Below, in pieces: positions 18,528 to 28,443 of a DNA stretch of 64,000 nt. The notes below the pieces were generated by a model. It was not told the DNA's origin. It saw only the letters and a program-made list of their open reading frames with translations, and did not search any database. The position numbers and the translations under genes were made by a program. Every line of letters starts with the position of its first letter. Within the stretch, counting starts at the first letter, position 1. The stretch spans positions 62,001 to 126,000 of the forward strand of contig SUYA01000002.1 in assembly GCA_015060695.1 (NCBI GenBank). Reading direction: 5' to 3'. Source of the stretch: Mediterranea massiliensis (lineage in GTDB: Bacteria; Bacteroidota; Bacteroidia; Bacteroidales; Bacteroidaceae).

Positions 18528-19496
18528 TTAATTTTCTTCTTCCGGACGTGCAATGCCCGACTCGGCACCCTCTTCCGAGCCTTTCCAATTCAAGATACAG
18601 ATTTCCGAAGTACCCGTCAGCTGTGTTTCGGCTTTTCCGCTACCGTCTAACGCCACCGTCAAGTGGTAGGCCGTATTCTCTTCCAACGGTTCATCACTCA
18701 ACTCCAATGCATCGTGCAGATGAATGGGTTCATAGCTGACCAACACTTTGTTTTTACTATCGAGCAACGTGATGTAAACCAGTGCATCTTCGTTGTGATA
18801 ATCGGGCAACAAGGTTATCTTCTGTTCGATAAGCGAACTGCTTACATCGAACGAGAAAGTGGCTCTGGTAGCTGCCGGTGTGGATTGGTACTCGCCTGCT
18901 AACAGGTCGAACATAGCGGTACGCACTGCATCGGTTATTTCGATATTTACCTTCGTGGCATCGGGCACTTCGCAAACAAACTTCAGGTTTACCTGCGACA
19001 AGATGGAGCGAAGTTCTATCGTACCTTTATTTTTTGCCTTGGTCAGCGAAGTGCAATTCTTTGAATAAAGATAAGCATCACCTTTGGTATAAGCATCTAC
19101 ATTGACTGTCAGAAGATGACCGGCCGATGCCACATCTTGGCTATACGGATAGTAAGTCAGTACATCTACCGTAGCAGCATCATCCGGAAAATAGACCGGC
19201 TGATTGTCGGCAGGTACCAAATAACCTGTTGCACCCCGGTTATCGGCCTGAAATTTATAGTTGGCATACTCGCCTGCCACCTGACGAGTAGCCCCGTCCA
19301 GTAAATAAACACCCAAGTACTGTCCGGCATTCCACACAGTACCTACTTCTGAATCGATGGAAAACACTTTAGCAGTCAGCACCAACGGCACGGCTGCATC
19401 TGCAGCAGGCTCTTCATCACTGCTACATGATGTCAAGACACTTAAAGCCAACAAGGCCGACAAAAAAAGATTCGGTAAGTTCCTATAATAATTCAT
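18528..19496 (-). CDS. Short fimbrillin-type lipoprotein
   Basis: 322 residues; lipobox LTSCS (Cys24). It has the single fimbrillin-like fold (VLTYYPYSQD near residue 113, AYLYSKN near 141, IELRSILSQVNLKF near 160) but lacks the C-terminal sandwich of the two following genes. It ends in an acidic tail. It lies between the lyase gene and the two larger fimbrillin-type genes in the same operon. Its role is unknown; a glycan-binding or scaffold part is possible. Confidence 0.65.
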   Translation of the reverse strand: MNYYRNLPNLFLSALLALSVLTSCSSDEEPAADAAVPLVLTAKVFSIDSEVGTVWNAGQYLGVYLLDGATRQVAGEYANYKFQADNRGATGYLVPADNQPVYFPDDAATVDVLTYYPYSQDVASAGHLLTVNVDAYTKGDAYLYSKNCTSLTKAKNKGTIELRSILSQVNLKFVCEVPDATKVNIEITDAVRTAMFDLLAGEYQSTPAATRATFSFDVSSSLIEQKITLLPDYHNEDALVYITLLDSKNKVLVSYEPIHLHDALELSDEPLEENTAYHLTVALDGSGKAETQLTGTSEICILNWKGSEEGAESGIARPEEEN

Positions 19497-19541
19497 ATCT
19501 CTGTTTTTGGCTGTTTTATCAGTGTATAGGTTATCTCATTA

Positions 19542-21179
19542 TCATTCTCGCTTGTTCTTCAAATCGTTCAACCATTGAGGCAGTGCTCCCAAACGATTGA
19601 TAAGCTGAGCTTCATAAAGCGAAAACGGTTCTACGACAGAGCCATGCTTCTCGTCGGCAGTCACCTGTTCCGGACGGAACGTAACGTTTCCTCTAAACCC
19701 TGCAATAATGGGCATCAGGAAGCGATTGTTCCTTTCCCACAGATTAAACTCACCAGAGCCACCGGTAGCCGTATAGTTCCACAGCACCAAATCGCCCAAA
19801 TGATTGGGTCCCAAAGCGGCATCGCCACCGGCATGATTAGGTAAGAATCCGCCCACACAAGCATCAATCAATGTGGCACGAGGTTGGCTGGAGTGGGCTT
19901 CAAAGCAACTGTTGGCTGCTGTATGATTGCGCCAAAGTACATTACCAATCGCTGTTTTTGATACACCTACCGAGTGGTATTGGGCCGGTTCGTCTTTTAT
20001 CTTTCCCATAAAGATGCGCGACGAAGCCTGCGCCCGAATGGCCGAATGTCCCTGCCTTCCGGACAGCAGACATTCGTAAACCGATACATTGGCACTGAGC
20101 ATAATGCTGGCTGCCTCGCTGACATTTGTAAACCGACAACGTCGAATCCAACCGTTTACCTGACGATGGAAAGTAAGCATACGGTAACCACTGTCGTGTA
20201 GTGCATTCTTATGATGTTCGAAGTCTTCCTCAAAATTGCCCACAAAAGCAATGTCTTCTACTCCACAACCCACCCGATGCTGATGCCTGTGGATTGTCCA
20301 TCCCCAACGGGCATCTACTTTATGCATAATGGGTTCCTTGAAGGTTATCAAGTTACCTTCTATCCGAACCACTTGATGATATTCGGTTACCTGAACTCCT
20401 ACATTAGGCAGTTCTGTCCACTCCGGATGTACCTCATAAGGAGCCACCTCTTCTGTCACCAATTCGGGAGCATTATTGGCTGCTAACTTCAACAACACAC
20501 GCTGGCCAATGTGCATACCGGAAGTGGTGGACACTTGCAACTGATGGCTGCCACGCGCTGCGTTGCCAACTACTTCGGTAAGAAGCAAAGCGTCATCGCT
20601 CTTAGAACGGGCATAAGAAAAGGTAAGCAACTCCGGCGTATTCCATAGGGTTTCATCCAAAGCTTGATTCGGATACTCCATAAAAAGCTCTGTACCACCC
20701 TCGCCTGCACCTTCACCGCGCAACACTACATTGTCGGCATCAATCACTATCGAAGCATTCTCGGCCTCTTTCGGACGCAAGTCATAACGGCCTTTCGGGA
20801 AATATATCACGGCCTTACCACCACAAGCCTCAACTGCCTCTATAGCTTCTACAAAGGCTTGCCTATCAGAAAGTCCATCGTTCGGAATAGCACCGTAATC
20901 CAACACATTAAATATAGGATAATCTACGTCGGGTACAGCCAATTCGCCAAACTCATAACCGGCATACGAAAAGTCGAGCAACGTACTCTCTTCGCCGGTG
21001 GATTGAGAAGAGACATAATCTTTCCACAACCCACAAGGATTACTGTAAATGGGATAGGATTGACTGATTCCTTCCTCGGCAGGAGGTGTTCCGGCATCTA
21101 CAGTAATCGGTTCGTTACTGCACGACGCAATCATGAAACATCCAGCCCAAATCAATATATACCATATCATTTTCTTCAT
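19542..21179 (-). CDS. Parallel beta-helix lyase-like lipoprotein (PL29/DUF4955 type)
   Basis: 545 residues from the ATG at 21179, chosen because it gives a signal peptide with lipobox IASCS (Cys17); an upstream ATG at 21242 would overlap the preceding gene. The front has FNVLDYGAIPNDGLSDRQAF, the usual entry to a pectate-lyase-type right-handed beta-helix, and helix coils fill the middle. The end (FSLYEAQLINRLG) looks like DUF4955. BT_3328 of B. thetaiotaomicron, the founding PL29 glycosaminoglycan lyase, belongs to a similar locus, which supports a lyase role. Subfamily assignment is from memory of the architecture. Confidence 0.65.
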   Translation of the reverse strand: MKKMIWYILIWAGCFMIASCSNEPITVDAGTPPAEEGISQSYPIYSNPCGLWKDYVSSQSTGEESTLLDFSYAGYEFGELAVPDVDYPIFNVLDYGAIPNDGLSDRQAFVEAIEAVEACGGKAVIYFPKGRYDLRPKEAENASIVIDADNVVLRGEGAGEGGTELFMEYPNQALDETLWNTPELLTFSYARSKSDDALLLTEVVGNAARGSHQLQVSTTSGMHIGQRVLLKLAANNAPELVTEEVAPYEVHPEWTELPNVGVQVTEYHQVVRIEGNLITFKEPIMHKVDARWGWTIHRHQHRVGCGVEDIAFVGNFEEDFEHHKNALHDSGYRMLTFHRQVNGWIRRCRFTNVSEAASIMLSANVSVYECLLSGRQGHSAIRAQASSRIFMGKIKDEPAQYHSVGVSKTAIGNVLWRNHTAANSCFEAHSSQPRATLIDACVGGFLPNHAGGDAALGPNHLGDLVLWNYTATGGSGEFNLWERNNRFLMPIIAGFRGNVTFRPEQVTADEKHGSVVEPFSLYEAQLINRLGALPQWLNDLKNKRE

Positions 21180-21190
21180 CGAAATCTTCT

Positions 21191-22165
21191 TTATGGATTG
21201 ACTGTTACGTTTATCTGCTCTATCATCTGACTGCTTTCCCATAAATTGGCATTTGTTGCTATAAATGTAGCGGTATATTCACCGGCATTCTTATAAGTAT
21301 GGGTATAGCTTTTCAAAGAGCCTTCAATGGATTTCAGGGCAATACCTCTGTCCGGTTCAACGGCCGAAGGGTCTAACAACCCACTGACCAACCACACCAC
21401 TTCATTATTCTCTTTTTGGGTGGTGGCATCTATATATCCCTTACCCGGCTGCAAAAGAAAGCCATCGTCTGTGAGTTGGTAGTTACTGCCTACCGATTCT
21501 TGATAAATAATGCGGAATCCCCACTCGGTAGAGGTTTCGTTAGTATAGAACTCTTGTCCATGAATATCCTTACGACGCAAATTCAGTGCTGTAACATCCA
21601 CGCGAGGACGGGTTGTGTATTTTCCATTGCTATTGGCTGAAGGAATTTCACTACGTCCGGCTGCATTGTATTGAAATGCAATATAGAATTTCTCGTCCAA
21701 TCCGATAAATTGCGAAAGGTCTATACGACTTGCCACCTCTACTTCTGCGGCTGAAGTAGGAACCGGCACTGTCAAACGATGGGCCTCACGACCTGAGATA
21801 GGAATCCATGTAGCCTTGCTCAGTTCTTCAACGGTATAGATGCCGCTAAAGTCTTTGGATATATAGGCAAACACCACCTCTTTATCCAAATAATTCACAT
21901 CGTTGTACTGCTGCCTGATGGTGCAACTCATCTCCAATTCGCTCAGTTCCACCCGTGACCTGCCAATGTGCTCGTAGTTGTTTTCAAAATCACCCGAATA
22001 GAATGTTATGTAATCGGCATTACCTGAAAATAAAAAAGTGACATTTCGGTTTTCAGTCTTCTCGACACGAACACCAAACTGCACATCATCTACAGAGTCG
22101 CGATTGCATGCCATCATCAAGAGAGCAAGAAACAATAAAAATGTATATTTTCTAACTATCATCAT
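21191..22165 (-). CDS. DUF5017-type surface lipoprotein (likely glycan-binding)
   Basis: 325 residues from ATG 22165 (alternative 22162); lipobox LMMAC. The N-terminal half is beta-rich; the C-terminal end (ATFIATNANLWESSQMIEQI) is typical of DUF5017 proteins encoded right after SusD. Such proteins occupy the place of surface glycan-binding proteins (SusE/F position). No catalytic residues are seen. The annotated start lies 26 bases after the SusD stop, in the same operon. Confidence 0.7.
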   Translation of the reverse strand: MMIVRKYTFLLFLALLMMACNRDSVDDVQFGVRVEKTENRNVTFLFSGNADYITFYSGDFENNYEHIGRSRVELSELEMSCTIRQQYNDVNYLDKEVVFAYISKDFSGIYTVEELSKATWIPISGREAHRLTVPVPTSAAEVEVASRIDLSQFIGLDEKFYIAFQYNAAGRSEIPSANSNGKYTTRPRVDVTALNLRRKDIHGQEFYTNETSTEWGFRIIYQESVGSNYQLTDDGFLLQPGKGYIDATTQKENNEVVWLVSGLLDPSAVEPDRGIALKSIEGSLKSYTHTYKNAGEYTATFIATNANLWESSQMIEQINVTVNP

Positions 22166-22191
22166 ATCGCTATTATTTCTTAATGTTACAA

Positions 22192-23811
22192 TTACCATTC
22201 ATCGGTCTGTTCACAATCGGTATTTACATTCAGTTCCGATTGAGGAATAGGGAAATAGATATGCTTGGGAGCAAAATTGATGGCCGGCACAGCTTTCACA
22301 TGATCTAAATCGTACCCGATTTTCTTATTCTTACTGTTCAACGATTGGTCTTTTAATATATTTATCTGACTTTCAAAAAAAGCCGAACCATGGCGACGCA
22401 GTTCCATGCGACGAGGCAACTCGAAACAGAGTTCTCGGGTACGCTCTTCAAATACCAACTGCTTGAAGCTGTCGTAATCGGGGTAGTCTGTTAATGAAAG
22501 TTCGGTAGCACCGGCCCGTCTGCGCACCAGATTCAATGCAGTCAATGCTTCATTGGTAGGTCCATGATTGACTTCATTTGCACATTCGGCAATCATCAAC
22601 AACACATCGGCATAGCGGATAACGGGAAAATTGATGGAGGAGTTATTGCGCGATAACGGCCGTTCGGGTATATACTTGGCACGCCACTTGGCTGCATTGC
22701 CGTCTTCCGCTTTCTTCTCACCGGCTGTACGTTCGGTTTCATAAACCTCTCCGTCTTCAGTAGAAGCATATTTATAGTCGGCAATATTCCACCATTGTCG
22801 CTCATCTTGCTCTTCATAAAGTCTGAACAAGTATTTGGTAGCATCGTAAAAGCCGTATGCATAAGGATGATTATCAGAAGCCTTCTGCTGTTGCACACCG
22901 ATATAGAGCCCTAATCGTCCGGCTTCATTGCTCTGCGTCTGGCCGTTACCATAAAATTCTACTTCCAATATACTTTCGCGGGTATCTAAGTCATACTGAT
23001 TGCTGCACATCTTTATAAACAGTTCCCGATAACCACCTTTCGATTGAGGGAACAGACGATGCACTCCACTATTTCGAACCAAACGGGCATATTCCAATGC
23101 CTTGTCCCAAGTGTCGGCCTGTACCGGATAACCGGATTGCCACATATAGGCTCTGGCCAAAAGGGCATAGACCGCTGTTTGCGAAATACGTCCCGGTGTT
23201 GCATGCTCTTTAGCCGACAGACAATAAGGAGCCGCTTCTTCCAAATCACGAATGATTTGTGCATACAGTTCCGGTTGAGTAGCCTTCTTCTTCAACTGAT
23301 TCTTCAAGGTGTAAGTGGGTTCCAACCGTAAAGGAACTTCGCCCCAGAAGGCAACCAGATTCATATAGTATAATGCTCGCAACACTTTGGCCTCGGCCAT
23401 ATACATCTGCTTAGCGGCAACGCCCCCACACTCTTCGTCGGTACGGTCGGCCATTTTATACAGATAATCATTGGCACGGTTTATTCCCTCATAAAGAGCG
23501 GCCCAAGTCATCTTCAAAGCATTGTCCGTATTGTTGTAGTTGTAATTGGATACCTGTATATAATCCTTGCCTTGCGGACGGTTGTAAACCAAGATATCAG
23601 TACCTGCATCCAAATCGCCCCATAAATTTTGCCCGTAGCAACCTTGCGAAGTCAATACATCATAAACACCGGCTAATCCTGCCAGACAACTGGAAGGGTC
23701 ACGATAAATATCATCCTCTTCCTGATAATCGTAAGTGTCTGTATCCAAGAAATGGCAGGAGGTACAGCACACGAGCATAGCAAATATATAGATTAAATTC
23801 TTCATATTCAT
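22192..23811 (-). CDS. SusD/RagB family outer-membrane lipoprotein
   Basis: 539 residues; signal peptide and lipobox CTSC (Cys19). SusD traits are the TPR-like helical front (AYSLLTSQGCY-type region near 50-60), KVLRALYYMNLVAFWGEVPL near 142 and the C-terminal RRMELRRHGSAFF and HIYFPIPQSELNVN. It caps the SusC channel and binds the oligosaccharide at the cell surface. It lies 22 bases after susC. ATG at 23811 or 23805 may be the start. Confidence 0.93.
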   Translation of the reverse strand: MNMKNLIYIFAMLVCCTSCHFLDTDTYDYQEEDDIYRDPSSCLAGLAGVYDVLTSQGCYGQNLWGDLDAGTDILVYNRPQGKDYIQVSNYNYNNTDNALKMTWAALYEGINRANDYLYKMADRTDEECGGVAAKQMYMAEAKVLRALYYMNLVAFWGEVPLRLEPTYTLKNQLKKKATQPELYAQIIRDLEEAAPYCLSAKEHATPGRISQTAVYALLARAYMWQSGYPVQADTWDKALEYARLVRNSGVHRLFPQSKGGYRELFIKMCSNQYDLDTRESILEVEFYGNGQTQSNEAGRLGLYIGVQQQKASDNHPYAYGFYDATKYLFRLYEEQDERQWWNIADYKYASTEDGEVYETERTAGEKKAEDGNAAKWRAKYIPERPLSRNNSSINFPVIRYADVLLMIAECANEVNHGPTNEALTALNLVRRRAGATELSLTDYPDYDSFKQLVFEERTRELCFELPRRMELRRHGSAFFESQINILKDQSLNSKNKKIGYDLDHVKAVPAINFAPKHIYFPIPQSELNVNTDCEQTDEW

Positions 23812-23833
23812 TCGTCAATGGTTACACCTATGT

Positions 23834-26800
23834 TTATATACCCAATTTTACACCAAAAGTAAATGTCTTCGCCTTGGGGTATGCCGAATAGTCAAAACCG
23901 CGAGTCATGGCCGAGTTTCGGACAGAAACTTCCGGGTCATATCCGCTATAGTTGGTCCATGTCCACAAATTCTGGGCACTGATATACAATCGCAATGAAG
24001 AGAGATGCATACGCCTCAGCAACTTGTTGGGGAAATTATAACCCAACTGGATGTTTTTCAGACGGAGGAAAGAGGCGTCTTCTATCTCACGACTGGTATG
24101 TACATTGGTCAAAGCACGCCCCGGACGCCATAAGTAGTTGGTATAGTTGCCTTCAGTAACAGTACCATCACTATTGACTGTACGAGGTGTCCAACGATCT
24201 TTTGCCGTTGCCAACTGGTTGAGATGACTGATTTCCATCTGCTCCAACAACACACGGTTGTAATTAATAACATCGTTACCATACGACCATTGGAAAAATA
24301 TACTAAGGTCGAAACCTTTCCATTCAAAATTATTGGTAAATCCACCGGTGTGTATGGGCAGGCCGTGTCCAATAATCGTTTGATCTTCGGCAGTCACCTT
24401 ACCATCACCGTTCAAATCTTTCAATTTCGGATCACCGGGCTGAATATTGGCACGTTCATTGGTATTATTCGGTATCTCAGGTTTCAAGACATAAACACCG
24501 GGGGCTACTTCGTTGAAGTCTTCATACTGATACACACCCTCATAAACATATCCATACATTTCAGAAAGAGGAGAACCTACCTTACATATATAAAGGTTGG
24601 ATATGTTGGGATAACGGATGCCTGCCATCCTACTGGTTTGCCCGTCAGACAAAGCGGTAATCTCGTTCTTGTTGAAAGAGATATTGAAACTGCTTGTCCA
24701 CTTCAGTCTATTGTTTCGTCCGGGAAGAATTGTTGCATTCAACGTAACTTCCAACCCCTTGTTGTTTATGCTACCAATATTCTGCTGCACTTGTGAATAA
24801 CCTATTGAAGGGGGTACATCGGCATACAACAACAAGTCTTTGGTATCTTTACTATACACATCGACACTACCGTTGAAACGATTGTTCATAAAACCAAAAT
24901 CGATACCGGCATTCAGTTGGTAGGTCGTTTCCCATTTCAAGTCTTTATTGGCTATCTGAGAAGGATATACAGCCGGAGTCATTCCGTTATTGAACGGATA
25001 ATTCTGGTTTCCGGAATAAAGACGCAAAGAGGGATAATAATATTGTGTCAAATTGTTACCGGTAGCCCCCCACCCTACTCTTAACTTCAAATTGGAAAGC
25101 CATGATGCCGTTTTCGACATGAACGACTCATCGGAAATGCGCCAAGCAAATGAACCTGAGGGGAAATAGCCCCATTTATGATAAGGGAAACGAGAAGAGC
25201 CATCGGCACGCATGGTGGCCGTCAACAGATAACGAGATTTCCAATCGTAATTAAAGCGGGCAAAGAAAGAAAGCATATTGTTCTTCACATTGTCGGCAGT
25301 AACCGTTTTAGCATTTCCTTCGTCAATGCCCCATATGCCGATATTGTCCCAAGGTATCATGGCCGACTTGGCACCCAAGTTTGAAATTTCCTGACTGGAC
25401 AAAGAAGAACCTAACATTGCATTGAGGTTGTGGTCTTTCAAACGTTTCTTATAAGTTAAGGTATATTCGTTCGACCAACTGTTCCACTCTTTATAATTAA
25501 AATTACCATTGGTCTGGTCTGATGAATAAATTGGGTCACCTTGATAGGTATCTGAATTATAGAAATTCAACGTGCGCACTTCGCGCCAAGTATATGAGAA
25601 TGTGGCCTTAAAGAGCAAATCTTTCGTTATATTCCAATTGAGGTAAGAGTTGAAACTCAATTGTCTATTGCGAATTTTGGCATAAGTATTCTCAATGGTT
25701 TTCACCGGATTATAAGGATAAGTGCCTCCATTAGTATCGGTCAAATCGTGTAAATCATCGTTGGAACGATATTTCACCGGACGATAGGCCAATACTTGAT
25801 AAAGGAAATACTGGGCTGTTTGGCCATCGCCTTGCGAGGGTGCCGAACCGGTAGATAGATTGTTGGCAAAATTGACACTTGCACCAAATTTTACATGCTC
25901 ACTCAGCTGTTGGTCAAGCGTCAGGCGAGCCTTCAAACTTTCGTAAGAAGAATTGATTATAGTTCCCTGCTGATTGAAATAGGAGATACTGGAACTATAC
26001 TTTGTATTTTTTGAACCGCCCGACAAAGCCACATGATGACTATGCATCGGAGCATATTGAAACACTTGGTCTTGCCAATCGGCCGATGCACGGTTGGTGT
26101 AATCATCAAAGGTTTGATAGCGTCCTAACACCTCGTCGTAGCTAAAATAGGTCTTGTTCATTTGGTCGGGCGTAAGGAGTTCTTGTTGTAGTTCGACAAA
26201 CTCACGTCCGTTCAATAATTCAAGGAATTTAGGGCGTGTCTGGTAAGCCACATACCCATCGTAAGTGATGCGAGGAGCACTTTCTGCACCTCTTTTGGTG
26301 GTAATTATTATAACGCCGTTGGCACCTCTTGCCCCATAGATGGCAGTAGCCGAAGCATCTTTCAACACGTCAATGCTTTCTATGTCATTGGGATTGATGG
26401 CTGCGGCATTGGCATCTTCGGTGGCAAAACCGTCTATAACATAAAGAGGAGTTCCGTCGGCCACATCCGAAATGGTATTGCTACCACGAATCACGATGTT
26501 GGCTTCGGCACCTGGTTGACCGTCACCTGAAACCACCTGTACACCGGCTACCCGACCACCCAAAGCCTGGTCGAACGAGGCAACCGGAGCCTTATTCAGT
26601 TCCTCCATATCTACCTTTTCAACCGAGCCGGTCAAGTCACTCTTTTTCACTGTGGCATACCCGATAGCCACCACTTCTTGTAACAATACGCCATCTTCCT
26701 TCAAAACAATTTGGAACGCACGTTCTTTACCAATGGGTATTTCCTGAGTGGCATATCCTATGAAGGAAACCACCAGAATGGTAGATTCATCGGGGACATC

Positions 26801-27010
26801 GAGCGTAAAATTTCCATCTATGTCTGTAATGGTACCAAGTGTTGGATTTGCCTTCTGAACAACATTTGCACCGGCTACCGGGAAATTGGTTTCGTCCACG
26901 ACTGTGCCTTTCACGGTTATCTGTCCCCAGACATCGGGAACAGATAAAACCATGAAAAACAACATTATCAAGAAACGAAAGTTTTCATGAAAAATGTGAC
27001 TTCTTTTCAT
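23834..27010 (-). CDS. SusC/RagA family TonB-linked outer-membrane transporter
   Basis: 1058 residues: signal peptide, carboxypeptidase-regulatory-like domain (about 31-115, GTVVDETNFPVAGANV), TonB box region, plug (LQEVVAIGYATVKKSDLTGSV near 113, YVIDGF, IESIDVLKDASATAIYGARG) and a 22-strand barrel ending in an aromatic-rich strand (FTFGVKLGI). It imports the oligosaccharides produced at the surface. It is second in the operon after GH88, 16 bases away. Confidence 0.95.
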   Translation of the reverse strand: MKRSHIFHENFRFLIMLFFMVLSVPDVWGQITVKGTVVDETNFPVAGANVVQKANPTLGTITDIDGNFTLDVPDESTILVVSFIGYATQEIPIGKERAFQIVLKEDGVLLQEVVAIGYATVKKSDLTGSVEKVDMEELNKAPVASFDQALGGRVAGVQVVSGDGQPGAEANIVIRGSNTISDVADGTPLYVIDGFATEDANAAAINPNDIESIDVLKDASATAIYGARGANGVIIITTKRGAESAPRITYDGYVAYQTRPKFLELLNGREFVELQQELLTPDQMNKTYFSYDEVLGRYQTFDDYTNRASADWQDQVFQYAPMHSHHVALSGGSKNTKYSSSISYFNQQGTIINSSYESLKARLTLDQQLSEHVKFGASVNFANNLSTGSAPSQGDGQTAQYFLYQVLAYRPVKYRSNDDLHDLTDTNGGTYPYNPVKTIENTYAKIRNRQLSFNSYLNWNITKDLLFKATFSYTWREVRTLNFYNSDTYQGDPIYSSDQTNGNFNYKEWNSWSNEYTLTYKKRLKDHNLNAMLGSSLSSQEISNLGAKSAMIPWDNIGIWGIDEGNAKTVTADNVKNNMLSFFARFNYDWKSRYLLTATMRADGSSRFPYHKWGYFPSGSFAWRISDESFMSKTASWLSNLKLRVGWGATGNNLTQYYYPSLRLYSGNQNYPFNNGMTPAVYPSQIANKDLKWETTYQLNAGIDFGFMNNRFNGSVDVYSKDTKDLLLYADVPPSIGYSQVQQNIGSINNKGLEVTLNATILPGRNNRLKWTSSFNISFNKNEITALSDGQTSRMAGIRYPNISNLYICKVGSPLSEMYGYVYEGVYQYEDFNEVAPGVYVLKPEIPNNTNERANIQPGDPKLKDLNGDGKVTAEDQTIIGHGLPIHTGGFTNNFEWKGFDLSIFFQWSYGNDVINYNRVLLEQMEISHLNQLATAKDRWTPRTVNSDGTVTEGNYTNYLWRPGRALTNVHTSREIEDASFLRLKNIQLGYNFPNKLLRRMHLSSLRLYISAQNLWTWTNYSGYDPEVSVRNSAMTRGFDYSAYPKAKTFTFGVKLGI

Positions 27011-27026
27011 AGGAAGCTGTTATATA

Positions 27027-28253
27027 TTAACGAATAGGTTCACCCTTTTCAAGACGTTGCTTCTTTATCAACGCTTCGAGGAAATAATAGTCGGCATAGT
27101 TCAACGGGGTATCAATCTCATGACCGTGAGGGATGCTACCCACCGAATGCATCAACAAGAAATGACCATTGGTACCCACCTCTGCCAAATAGGCCGGCGA
27201 ACTGAGACTTTCCACAATCTTATCGGCTGTTTCTTTATACTTAGTGTCAGGCAGATAAGTACTCATTTCATAGAGCGCACAAGCCGTAACGGCAGCAGCC
27301 GAAGCATCGCGTGGTTCATTCGGAATCTTCGGTGCATCATAATCCCAATATGGTATTAAGTCTTCCGGAAGATTTTTATGATTGAAAATAAACTCATACA
27401 CCTTCTGAGCATGATCCAAATAACGTTTATCTTTGGTATAACGATAACACATGGTGTAACCATAGATGGCCCAAGCCTGTCCGCGAGCCCAAGAAGATTC
27501 ATGTGCAAAGCCTTGTGCAGTATGTTTGTTTCTTACAGAGCCGTCGGCCAAACTGTAATCAATAACATGATAACAGCTATTGTCTGCACGGAAGTGATTG
27601 GCCAAAGTAACATCGGCATGACTGACTGCTATATCATGAAAGGTAGAGTCGCCCGACATACGGGTAGCTTCGAACATCAATTCCAGATTCATCATATTGT
27701 CAATAATCACCGGACACTCCCAACCTCTTTCAGCCTGCCAACCTTGGATGTTCCATGACTGAATAATTCCGGCTGAAGGACGGAAACGAGTAGCCAACGA
27801 TTTAGCTGTCTGTACAATTACGGGCTTATACTCTTCCTTGCCGGCCAAGAACAATCCGTTCATATAGCTGCTGCCTATCATAAAGCCTACATCGTGATGC
27901 CAAGTAAGGTATTGCACCGAGTCGAGGTCTTCGGTGTATTTAGCACCCAGTTTTGCCCACTTCTCGTCGCCGGTCAATTCATAGAGATACCACATACTAC
28001 CGGGGAAGAAGCCACTGCACCAATCATCGATGGGAACATACAAGATGCTTCCGTCGTCCAAAGTAGTACGAGGATTCAATATTTCTCCACTTTTTTCGAT
28101 AATATCCGTCATCAGTGTATATTGAGCTACGGCATTTTTCACATTGAACGCTACAATGTCTGCATCTGCACTCTTTTGTGGACCGGCACATGAAGCCAAC
28201 ATACTCAGCATAAAAGCTGAAACGACATAAATTAATTTGATTCTGTAATTCAT
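27027..28253 (-). CDS. Unsaturated glucuronyl hydrolase, GH88
   Basis: 408 residues with a lipobox-like LASC (Cys22). The GH88 (alpha/alpha)6 barrel is complete: DDWCSGFFPG near 76, D121 in HHDVGFM and D185 in IIDNMMNLE match the two catalytic Asp residues of Bacillus UGL. It removes the 4,5-unsaturated uronic acid left on oligosaccharides by polysaccharide lyases, so it fits the PL8 and PL29-like enzymes here. It is first in the minus-strand operon and divergent from the hybrid regulator. Confidence 0.92.
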   Translation of the reverse strand: MNYRIKLIYVVSAFMLSMLASCAGPQKSADADIVAFNVKNAVAQYTLMTDIIEKSGEILNPRTTLDDGSILYVPIDDWCSGFFPGSMWYLYELTGDEKWAKLGAKYTEDLDSVQYLTWHHDVGFMIGSSYMNGLFLAGKEEYKPVIVQTAKSLATRFRPSAGIIQSWNIQGWQAERGWECPVIIDNMMNLELMFEATRMSGDSTFHDIAVSHADVTLANHFRADNSCYHVIDYSLADGSVRNKHTAQGFAHESSWARGQAWAIYGYTMCYRYTKDKRYLDHAQKVYEFIFNHKNLPEDLIPYWDYDAPKIPNEPRDASAAAVTACALYEMSTYLPDTKYKETADKIVESLSSPAYLAEVGTNGHFLLMHSVGSIPHGHEIDTPLNYADYYFLEALIKKQRLEKGEPIR

Positions 28254-28273
28254 AATTATTAGAGTTAATATTT

Positions 28274-28281
28274 CAAATTTA
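28274..28281 (-). promoter_or_regulatory. Likely -7 element TAAATTTG for the GH88-SusCD operon
   Basis: Minus-strand TAnnTTTG match, 21 bases before the GH88 start. The 190-base divergent region 28254-28443 should also hold the regulator's binding site; no clear direct repeat stood out. Confidence 0.45.
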
Positions 28282-28443
28282 TATTTGGGCGTAAAAGTAC
28301 GACTTATTCCACATTTACCATATGCCTAAAAAATACAAATAAGGTATTAAATAATCCATATACGGAGTTATTGCAGGAAATGCTACACGCAAAAGATTCT
28401 TTTTTTTGCGTATCTAAAAAAAACAAGCGATATTTGTAGAGCA

